This document shows positions 1 through 5,219 of a stretch of DNA of 6,235 bases, in pieces. The notes beneath the pieces were generated by a model. The model saw only the letters and a program-made list of their open reading frames with translations. It did no database searches and had not been told where the DNA came from. Positions within the stretch are counted from its first letter, which is position 1. The number at the start of each line of letters is the position of its first letter. This DNA is from Campylobacter sp. UBA1713 (GTDB lineage: Bacteria > Campylobacterota > Campylobacteria > Campylobacterales > Campylobacteraceae). The translations under genes and the position numbers were made by a program. The stretch spans positions 1 through 6,235 of the forward strand of contig DCIZ01000092.1 in assembly GCA_002317305.1 (NCBI GenBank), read 5' to 3'.

Positions 1-25
1 TCAAGCCAAACTGGTTTTTAGAGAT
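1..25. repeat. Left copy of 25-bp inverted repeat
   Basis: This segment, beginning TCAAGCCAAACTGG, is the exact reverse complement of 6176-6200. Similarity continues inward in weaker form: both copies are followed, reading inward, by CCTTAA and then A/T sequence. The repeat probably extends to the left beyond the window, because the right copy continues outward as a hairpin plus T-tract. If the hidden part matches, this copy would form a terminator facing the minus-strand genes. Confidence 0.85.
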
Positions 26-28
26 CCC

Positions 29-67
29 TTAAATAAAATTTTAAAATAATATCCAAATTTTATTTAA
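29..67. repeat. AT-only inverted repeat downstream of the hydrolase gene
   Basis: Positions 29-41 (TTAAATAAAATTT) and 55-67 (AAATTTTATTTAA) are perfect 13-base complements around a 13-nt loop. The hairpin lies between the end of the hydrolase gene and the left 25-bp repeat, where a transcription stop would be expected. With no G or C in the stem it is a weak candidate as a factor-independent terminator on its own. It may act with the adjoining repeat or may be chance in AT-rich DNA. Positions 68-103 hold nothing I recognise. Confidence 0.45.
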
Positions 68-103
68 ACAATAATTAAGCTTTTTGACTTTACACAATCC
101 CAC

Positions 104-733
104 TCACAAAAGCCTTTTTAGCACCGCTTGTGCGGGCAACTCGCCGCTAAAAAGTTTCTCAACAAAAAACATATCGTAAATTTGCGTGTGCGAAAGTCTC
201 GTTTTTACGCTCACATCTGCCTTTTTAAACGCCACGCGCCCGCCCAAAAGTGCCACAAAGTCCGGTCTAGTTCGCACAGAAGTTGAAGTTATGTCTATCC
301 AAAACGGCTCGCTATTTTGCCTAGCTTTTGTGTGCCACAAACGGTTAAGGCGCTCAAACCCAAGCGCGCACGTCTCGCAAAAACGCCGCACGAAAAAGCC
401 ACGCCCTACTCCATCAAGCGTAACTAGCACCGCCACGCGCCAGCCATTTTGCTCCAAAACGTGCGCCAAAAAAGCGGCGTTATAACCGCCTAAGCTGTGC
501 CCGATGAGCACGATTTTGTCGTTTTTGTTTAACAAACTCACCACATTTTTGGCTATCTTTTGCTCGTTACAAATTTCATAATACCCAAAATAAAAACTCT
601 GAAACGCCACGCCAAATTTGTCTAGCAAAGCGTCAAAGGGCTTCATAATTTTGTTTTTTACCAAAAAAGTCGGCGGTGCGACAAAAAACCGCCGCTTATC
701 TCTAGCGCCACCGATGTAGAAAATTTTTAGCAC
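104..733 (-). CDS. Alpha/beta hydrolase with GHSLG nucleophile elbow
   Basis: A 209-residue protein with a lipase/thioesterase-type nucleophile elbow, GHSLGG, around residues 78-83 (Ser80 as probable nucleophile). It follows the strand KIVLI. A second strand ends VLVTLDGVG (Asp107), and a late histidine sits in SHTQIYD (His182). Ser-Asp-His in this order fits a complete catalytic triad, and the LVTLD-x-VG segment is typical of small bacterial alpha/beta hydrolases with an HSLGG motif. I see no signal peptide or membrane helix, so a cytoplasmic enzyme is likely. The substrate cannot be told. The start is GTG at 733-731, chosen because an exact AGGAGG (740-745) lies six bases upstream. It is last in the window and is separated from the TOPRIM gene by 110 bp holding A-tracts and a decamer repeat, so it may have its own promoter. 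Hydrolase class is fairly sure, role unknown. Confidence 0.8.
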   Translation of the reverse strand: MLKIFYIGGARDKRRFFVAPPTFLVKNKIMKPFDALLDKFGVAFQSFYFGYYEICNEQKIAKNVVSLLNKNDKIVLIGHSLGGYNAAFLAHVLEQNGWRVAVLVTLDGVGRGFFVRRFCETCALGFERLNRLWHTKARQNSEPFWIDITSTSVRTRPDFVALLGGRVAFKKADVSVKTRLSHTQIYDMFFVEKLFSGELPAQAVLKRLL

Positions 734-745
734 AAGTCGCCTCCT

Positions 746-776
746 GTTTTTTGGTTTTTTTTTGGTTTTTTGGTTT
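746..776 (-). promoter_or_regulatory. Phased A-tracts just upstream of the hydrolase ribosome site
   Basis: On the minus strand the sequence reads A6, CC, A9, CC, A6 (766-771, 755-763, 747-752) and leads directly into the AGGAGG ribosome site. The tract centres are about 9.5 bp apart, close to one helical turn, so the DNA may be bent. In the mRNA it would be an unstructured A-rich leader that could aid ribosome binding. The A9 run is also a possible slippage site that would change leader length but not the reading frame. The pattern is seen directly; its function is inferred. Confidence 0.4.
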
Positions 777-785
777 AAAATTTAA

Positions 786-811
786 AGTTTATCAAATTTA
801 CGTTTTGTCAA
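786..811 (-). promoter_or_regulatory. Weak candidate promoter for the hydrolase gene
   Basis: On the minus strand an exact TTGACA (811-806) is followed 14 bases later by TAAACT (791-786). The spacing is shorter than the usual 16-18, and TAAACT is a poor -10 element. A TTTAAA just downstream is an alternative. It lies in the right place, between the TOPRIM stop and the hydrolase start, but the evidence is slight in such AT-rich DNA. Confidence 0.2.
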
Positions 812-860
812 ATTTAGCCAAATTTAGCCAAATTTAGCCAAATTTAACCCAAATTTGCCA
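811..860. repeat. Tandem decamer repeat AATTTAGCCA
   Basis: Three exact head-to-tail copies of AATTTAGCCA (811-840) are followed by degenerate copies AATTTAACCC (841-850) and AAATTTGCCA (851-860). The last units form the stop codon and the final codons (ANLG) of the TOPRIM gene, so the array grows out of its 3' end into the intergenic region. Ten-base units are not a multiple of three, but extra units past the stop leave the protein unchanged. The units carry the AAATTT word common across the window. Confidence 0.85.
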
Positions 861-1587
861 ACTCTTTAAAACACATTTGCACGTTTTCATACTCCTCCCA
901 CGCGATGTTTTTTAAGATATCTTGACGCATGGCAAATTGCTCGGCTGGCGTTTTCACAGAGAAAAAGAGATTTAGCTTTGCTTTGACTACATCTCGCCTG
1001 TGTTTTAAGTAGCACTTTTCAGATGCGATCATATCTACAAAAGCATTACCTCTATCTATCACAGAAGCGTCATACTCATTGTTTTTACGTAAAGTTTCCA
1101 GTAAAAACGTCTCGAGTGCTCCTTTTTCGTTAAAAGGAATCACGAGTGGCAGAATCTCAACTTTTGCATCGCAAAATTTGTTTTCTAGCTCCACTTCACT
1201 CCACTCGTTGTTTGCAAATTCGCCACAAACACCTACTTCACCACAAACTTTTTTTAAATTTGAAAAAACATCCTCTTTTGTCTGCTCCTCGTCATTATCT
1301 GTTAGATATACGACTTTTGAGTAAATTTCATCATCGTTCATCGAAGCCAAATTTCTCAACAAAATTTGCAACAGCAAATTTGGCATTCCTGCACATCCGC
1401 CAGCACTTATGATGGTTAGCAAATTTTCGTTTTTTGAAAAATCACGCGATTTGCTTTTGTCAAAACCTTTTGGATTGAACGTAGATTTGCCACCTTTGCC
1501 ACACTCACTCCAGCTATGAACTTTTTTCATGTAGTATTGAAGTAGAGTAAAGTCCGTTGAACCTTCACAAATAATAATCGACCTCAT
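844..1587 (-). CDS. TOPRIM-domain protein, probable nuclease partner of the AAA ATPase
   Basis: A 247-residue protein starting MRSIIICEGSTD. The N-terminal hydrophobic strand followed by E8-G and D12 is the first TOPRIM motif. VVYLTDNDEE (Asp97, Asp99) is the D-x-D motif that binds metal in TOPRIM nucleases of the OLD, DUF4435 and DUF3226 type. Between them is an AGGCAGMPNLLLQ stretch. The C-terminal half (residues 110-247) is charged and mostly helical with no motif I recognise. The start is ATG at 1587-1585 with GGAG (1593-1596) five bases upstream. It overlaps the stop of the ATPase gene as ATGA, which implies translational coupling and probably equal amounts. A longer frame up to 1614 lacks a ribosome site. 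The expected role, by analogy with split OLD-type systems, is metal-dependent cleavage of nucleic acid controlled by the ATPase. I cannot assign it to a named system. Confidence 0.75.
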   Translation of the reverse strand: MRSIIICEGSTDFTLLQYYMKKVHSWSECGKGGKSTFNPKGFDKSKSRDFSKNENLLTIISAGGCAGMPNLLLQILLRNLASMNDDEIYSKVVYLTDNDEEQTKEDVFSNLKKVCGEVGVCGEFANNEWSEVELENKFCDAKVEILPLVIPFNEKGALETFLLETLRKNNEYDASVIDRGNAFVDMIASEKCYLKHRRDVVKAKLNLFFSVKTPAEQFAMRQDILKNIAWEEYENVQMCFKELANLG

Positions 1588-2693
1588 CTTAACTCCAGTC
1601 CAAAATTTTCGCACACTTCAAGCGCTTTTGCAGCATTTAGCCTTCTGGCTATTTGTTTGTCATTTTTTTTCTGAATTGTATACACCGTAATCTCGCCTGC
1701 TAGTTTTGGGTCGGCATCTAGCTCTAAAAGTTTTTCCAGCGCCTCTTTGCTGTGCGTTGTTAAAAAGAGTTGCACGCCTAGTTTTTTACAGCTTTTGAGA
1801 ATCCAAGCGTAAATTTTGGTCATGACAGAGGTGTGAATAGCGGTTTCAAATTCGTCTACTAGCAAAATTCCGCCCTTTGCAAAGACGACCGCCGCGATGA
1901 GCATTATTGTTTTTTTCATACCATCGCCGTAGATGTTTAGCGGGACGGCTTTTTTGAATTTTTTGGTGAGAATCATAAAACCTTCTTCGGTTTTAACGAT
2001 GTTTAACACATCTTTGTCGAATTCTTTTAAAATTTCTAGTAGTTCTGGGAAAAATTCAGAATCTGTGATAATATTTGTCAAAAAATCAAAATTTTTCGTG
2101 TGCCCAGTCGAACTAAGAAAAAAAACAGGCTTACAAATAACTGCGTGATTCTTGTCGTTTTGCACCACTTTCCACAAATCAAGCGCATCTTGACACTCGT
2201 AAATTTTGTAGCTTTTTTTCTCTTTTTCGTAACAAAATGTGAGATTTAGGCAGTTGCTGACGATGCTGTCGCCCTTTATTCGCTGAAAAGTCAAATTTTT
2301 CATATGCCTTTTTGGCACTTTTTCTAGCTCGATTTTGCACGTTGCTTCCACGATGTGCTCTTTATCTTTTGCGTCCGTGAGGCTAAATTTCAAATTTGGT
2401 TTTTCGGCGTTTTCGCTGTCAAACAAAGATGCAAAACCTGTGTAAAAGCTCATTTTTCCCTCTTCACAAACATAGAAATTTGCCCCAGTTTCGTCATAAG
2501 GCACGCGTGTGTTTTCTAGCCACATGTCTAGACAAGTCGGCGCAAAGGCGGTGTAAAGTAGCTCCAAAACGCTCGTTTTACCGCAGTTGTTTTCGCCTGT
2601 AAAGATGTTTACGCCAGTGAAATTTTCTAGTTTTAGCTGCTTCAACCCTCTGTAACTCTCTATGTTTAACGCTTTTATGTGAATGTTTTTCAT
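1584..2693 (-). CDS. OLD/AAA15-like ABC-class ATPase
   Basis: A 369-residue P-loop ATPase. The N-terminus (IKALNIESYRGLKQLKLENF) is typical of OLD/RecF-like ABC-class ATPases. It is followed by Walker A GENNCGKTS (residues 33-41), a divergent middle (about 50-240), a signature-like YGDGMKK (255-261), Walker B ILLVDE followed by FETAIH (276-287), and the H-loop TTHS (312-315). All catalytic elements are present, so it should be active. No C-terminal TOPRIM domain is fused; that function is the next gene, which starts inside its stop codon. The start is ATG at 2693-2691 with AGGA (2702-2705) eight bases upstream; a GTG at 2756 has no ribosome site. Such ATPases are usually sensors or regulators of a paired nuclease in phage-defence modules (OLD, Gabija, PARIS). 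That role here is inference. Family is sure, biological role moderate. Confidence 0.85.
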   Translation of the reverse strand: MKNIHIKALNIESYRGLKQLKLENFTGVNIFTGENNCGKTSVLELLYTAFAPTCLDMWLENTRVPYDETGANFYVCEEGKMSFYTGFASLFDSENAEKPNLKFSLTDAKDKEHIVEATCKIELEKVPKRHMKNLTFQRIKGDSIVSNCLNLTFCYEKEKKSYKIYECQDALDLWKVVQNDKNHAVICKPVFFLSSTGHTKNFDFLTNIITDSEFFPELLEILKEFDKDVLNIVKTEEGFMILTKKFKKAVPLNIYGDGMKKTIMLIAAVVFAKGGILLVDEFETAIHTSVMTKIYAWILKSCKKLGVQLFLTTHSKEALEKLLELDADPKLAGEITVYTIQKKNDKQIARRLNAAKALEVCENFGLELR

Positions 2694-2754
2694 CGTAAAA
2701 TTCCTAAATTTTTGTGAAACCGTTCGTGCTGTTCGTGTTGTGCGAGTTTTCGCC

Positions 2755-2874
2755 ACACAAAACTACACAAACCGAGTCCGTTTGCCCTACTCCGCACAAA
2801 ACTACACAAACCAAACCACACAAAATTACACAAAACCACGCCCGTTTCGCCCGAGTCCGTTTGCCCTACTCCGC
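2755..2874. repeat. Duplicated 24-bp segment with interspersed CACAAAACTACACAAA repeats
   Basis: This 172-bp gap (2694-2865) is built largely of repeats. A 24-bp sequence starting CCGAGTCCGTTTGCCC occurs identically at 2772-2795 and 2851-2874. The second copy spans the stop codon and last codons of the FixH-like gene, so the first looks like a displaced duplicate of that gene end. Between and around them are three copies of a CACAAAACTACACAAACC-like unit (about 2757-2773, 2795-2812, 2817-2837). Closer to the ATPase gene lie GTTCGTG direct repeats (2722-2738). I find no convincing promoter or terminator here, so read-through from the murE operon into the ATPase pair remains possible. Confidence 0.8.
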
Positions 2875-3381
2875 CCAAAGCTCTGCTTTTTTAAACGCCT
2901 CTTCGCCATCGCTGTTTTTTAGCTGCAATATCACCTGCCAACGCCCTTTTTGGTCTAGTTGCCCGACATCCACGACCACTTCGTTTGTTAAATTTGAGTC
3001 GCCAAATTTCACCACTTCCGCCTTTAAAGGCGTGTCAAATTTAGTCGTATGAGGACGTGTAAGAAGTGCCTTTATCTCGACCAAAGTGGCGTTTGTCAAA
3101 AAACTCACGCTTGCTGCTTGCCCTAGCCCCACTCTGTGCGCCCGCTTGCCACGCGGAAGTTTCACATCGCTCGTGAAATTTGGCGTGAAACTAAATTTGG
3201 CGTTAAAATTTCGCTCACTTTCGCTAATCTTGTCAAAGTTTTTATCGACCGCTTGGTATGAGCGAAAATACTTTCCGTCTACTTCGACCGGATAGTCGAG
3301 ACTTTTGTAGATAGTTACGCCGCACGCTATGACGCACGCCACCAAAGAGCTCATGATTCCATAAAACCAAACATTTTTCAT
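2866..3381 (-). CDS. FixH-like single-pass membrane protein
   Basis: A 171-residue protein with one N-terminal membrane helix (about residues 5-25, FYGIMSSLVACVIACGVTIY) preceded by a single Lys, so the rest is probably periplasmic. The juxtamembrane stretch SLDYPVEVDGKYFRSYQAVDKNFD, with the later LLTRPHTTKFDTP and GRWQVILQL, resembles the FixH family (PF05751). FixH members help assemble or mature cbb3-type cytochrome oxidase. This is from remembered family features, not a search. Start ATG 3381-3379 overlaps the murE stop as ATGA, so it is translationally coupled to murE; a purine-rich AGGGG lies upstream inside murE. Its last codons lie inside a 24-bp sequence duplicated 79 bp downstream. 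No oxidase genes are in view, so the link to respiration is not supported by context. The alternative is an unrelated envelope protein. Confidence 0.8.
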   Translation of the reverse strand: MKNVWFYGIMSSLVACVIACGVTIYKSLDYPVEVDGKYFRSYQAVDKNFDKISESERNFNAKFSFTPNFTSDVKLPRGKRAHRVGLGQAASVSFLTNATLVEIKALLTRPHTTKFDTPLKAEVVKFGDSNLTNEVVVDVGQLDQKGRWQVILQLKNSDGEEAFKKAELWAE

Positions 3382-5219
3382 ATTTTATGCCCCTGCTCCA
3401 AAATTTGTTTCACGACTTCTTTGTCGCAAAAATGATGTTTCACGCCGCAAATTTCTTGGTAGTCTTCATCGCCTTTGCCTAAGATCGCCACCACTTCGCC
3501 CTCTTTTGCTAGGCTTAAAGCTAGCTCTATGGCTTTTCTTCTGTCGGCTTCCACAAACGGCTTTTTTCTCATGCCCGCTAAAATTTCTTCTATGATGGCG
3601 TGCGGGTTTTCGCTTCGTGGGTTGTCGCTCGTTACAACTACAAATTTTGCCAGTCGCTCGGCGACTTCGCCCATTTTCGGGCGTTTCGTTCTGTCTCTGT
3701 CGCCACCTGCGCCAAAGACGGCGACTACATCGCGACCTTTAAACGCGCTTAGGACTTTTTCGATTCCGTCAGGCGTATGAGCAAAATCCACCACCACAAG
3801 CGGCTCTCGTGAAACCACTTCAACGCGACCTTCTACACCTTCAAATTTGGCTAGTGCTTCCAATATATTTTTATGCGTTATAGTGTCCATTTTTTTGTTT
3901 TTTGTGTAGTCTGTTTTGGTGCTGTTTGCGTAGTTTTGGGTGCTGTTCTGAGTGCTGTTTTGTGTAGCATTGTTTTGGTTTTTTGCCTCTTTGTCAGTCT
4001 CGTTTTTTGCGTTTTGTGTTTCGTAGTTTTTAGCACAACTTTCGTTTTTGTTTTTGCTAGTAGCCACGCAAATTTGCACCTCATTTTGCGTTTCACACTC
4101 TGTTTCACCGCACTCAAATTTGCTTTTGTTTTCGCTTTTTGTTGTTTGGTTTTGCGCTTCGCTTTTTTTGCTAGTTTCACACGCTTTTTCAGTTTCACGC
4201 TCATTTTCACAAAGCGTTTCACGTTCATATTGTGCTATGTTTAAAGGCTCTTTTGCTTTTTCGTTTGCATTTTGAGTTTCACACGCTTTTTCCGTTTCAC
4301 GCTCGTTTTCACAAGGCGTTTCACAACTCTCTTTCCGCTCTTTACTCTCCTCGCATTTGCCACTTTTTGCCAGTTGGGCTAAAAGCAAATTTGTCGCACC
4401 AAAAGCAGCCAATACATTGTAAAGATTGAACTCGCCTTGCATCTTGCTTTCAAAATTTTCGCCACAAATTTTTGCCTTTATAGCCTCTGAAAAGTCGGCT
4501 TCTGTTGCGTAAAATTCCGCTACCTTTTCTTTGTTTTTGTCGCCACTTTTGACCTCGCCACACGCCTCGCCAAATGCCTTACTATCCTCTTTTTGCAAAC
4601 CATAAAAATGTGCATTTTTCTCACAAAAACAAAGCCCACCGCCATCGTCAAGGTTAATAAGTTTCACAGAATCGTCATCAAAAAACGAAGATTTTACACG
4701 CGCATATTCGTCAAGCGTTTTGTGAAAGTCCAAATGATCTTGTGTCAAATTTGTAAAAACTTTGACGGCAAATTCTAGCCCTTCTATGCGTCCGAGTGCT
4801 ATAGCATGCGAGCTAACTTCCATCACAAACGCCTCAAAACCGCGCTCTGCTGCTAGTTTTAAGTAGCTCAAAGTCTCCAAAATTTGACTAGTTGTAAGTC
4901 CTTTTGGTGCTATTTTTTCGCTACCCAGCCACGCACCACGCGTGCCAGAAAGTCCGCACTTTACACCTAGCGAATTTAAAGTCCACGCCACAGCAGCAGC
5001 GACTGTTGTCTTGCCGTTTGTGCCCGTGATGCCTACAAGTTTCACGCGTGAAACACCGAGCATTTGCGCCGCTTTTTTTGGCGAGATGACCACCGCACCA
5101 CGCGCCAAAGCGTCCGCCTCAAACCGAGCGTTTGGCGCGCTTTTTACAAAAAACGCACCCGTTTGACACTCTGATGAGTTGTCTGTCAAAAAATTCCCAT
5201 CACTTAAATTTATCTTCAT
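3378..5219 (-). CDS. murE: UDP-MurNAc-tripeptide synthetase MurE (meso-DAP ligase) with large insertion
   Basis: Cytoplasmic ATP-dependent ligase that adds meso-diaminopimelate to UDP-MurNAc-L-Ala-D-Glu in peptidoglycan precursor synthesis. Visible motifs: P-loop GTNGKTT (residues 66-72), MEVSSHA (133-139), TNLTQDHLDFH (156-166), Lys176 in YARVKSSFF at the expected carbamylated-lysine position, VVVDFAHTPDG, GGDRDRTKRPKM, the DAP-selecting DNPRSENP (532-539) and GKGDEDYQ (581-588). At 613 residues it is far longer than the usual 420-500. The excess is mainly a low-complexity insertion at about 286-444, between the ATP-binding and C-terminal domains, rich in N/E/K/T/Q with about ten cysteines. 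A smaller charged expansion lies near 209-232. Start ATG 5219-5217 is chosen for GGGAG (5224-5228) four bases upstream. The frame is open further, to 5348, but only through repeats of the upstream gene. It overlaps the TPR-like gene by 20 bp and the FixH-like gene by 4 bp. Confidence 0.95.
   Translation of the reverse strand: MKINLSDGNFLTDNSSECQTGAFFVKSAPNARFEADALARGAVVISPKKAAQMLGVSRVKLVGITGTNGKTTVAAAVAWTLNSLGVKCGLSGTRGAWLGSEKIAPKGLTTSQILETLSYLKLAAERGFEAFVMEVSSHAIALGRIEGLEFAVKVFTNLTQDHLDFHKTLDEYARVKSSFFDDDSVKLINLDDGGGLCFCEKNAHFYGLQKEDSKAFGEACGEVKSGDKNKEKVAEFYATEADFSEAIKAKICGENFESKMQGEFNLYNVLAAFGATNLLLAQLAKSGKCEESKERKESCETPCENERETEKACETQNANEKAKEPLNIAQYERETLCENERETEKACETSKKSEAQNQTTKSENKSKFECGETECETQNEVQICVATSKNKNESCAKNYETQNAKNETDKEAKNQNNATQNSTQNSTQNYANSTKTDYTKNKKMDTITHKNILEALAKFEGVEGRVEVVSREPLVVVDFAHTPDGIEKVLSAFKGRDVVAVFGAGGDRDRTKRPKMGEVAERLAKFVVVTSDNPRSENPHAIIEEILAGMRKKPFVEADRRKAIELALSLAKEGEVVAILGKGDEDYQEICGVKHHFCDKEVVKQILEQGHKI
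3888..4364 (-). other. Low-complexity, cysteine-containing insertion within MurE
   Basis: This segment codes for MurE residues of about 286-444. It has almost no hydrophobic residues and is predicted by eye to be disordered. It contains about ten cysteines, mostly in CET, CEN or CGE contexts, and ends with repeated N-S-T-Q units (ATQNSTQNSTQNYANS). Both flanks are ordinary MurE: NLYNVLAAFGATNLLLAQ before and FEGVEGRVEVV after, so the frame is intact and the gene is not broken. It sits at the linker before the C-terminal domain, where an extra loop could be tolerated without disturbing the active site. Confidence 0.85.
4173..4324 (-). repeat. Imperfect 50-bp direct repeat in the MurE insertion
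   Basis: Positions 4173-4222 and 4275-4324 match at 47 of 50 bases, offset by 102 bp. They code for the duplicated peptide CENERETEKACET (MurE residues 303-315 and 337-349). The offset is a multiple of three, so duplication or loss would keep the frame. This suggests the insertion grew by internal duplication. Confidence 0.9.
5039..5054. repeat. 16-bp perfect palindrome inside murE
   Basis: GTTTCACGCGTGAAAC is a perfect palindrome made of two inverted copies of the heptamer GTTTCAC, which is over-represented in this half of the window. It lies in the codons for VSRVKL, just before the MurE P-loop. It may be chance given the frequency of the heptamer, or a protein-binding site. Confidence 0.6.

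Noticed and set aside
1588..1614. Longer TOPRIM start
   Set aside because: It would overlap the ATPase by about 30 bases without a ribosome site, and the TOPRIM strand starts immediately after the ATG at 1587.
844..2693. Assignment of the pair as PARIS (AriA/AriB) or Gabija
   Set aside because: The architecture is similar, but the proteins are short, no UvrD-like helicase (Gabija) is present, and I cannot confirm DUF4435 by eye. The general class is stated instead.
2694..2756. Longer ATPase start at GTG 2756
   Set aside because: No ribosome site is present, and the added residues (TRTTRTARTV) come from the GTTCGTG repeats. ATG 2693 begins right before the conserved family N-terminus.
2755..2874. 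CRISPR array
   Set aside because: Repeats are unequal in length and spacing, adjacent units touch, and one copy lies in coding sequence. There are no regular spacers or cas genes.
2690..2878. Minus-strand 62-residue frame between the FixH-like and ATPase genes
   Set aside because: It starts at TTG without a ribosome site, consists of translated repeat units (LCSFVW-like), and overlaps both neighbours.
3873..4244. Plus-strand open frame of 123 hydrophobic residues
   Set aside because: It is the antisense of the low-complexity MurE insertion. K/N/E/T codons read backwards give F/V/L/C-rich sequence, and there is no ribosome site or family resemblance.
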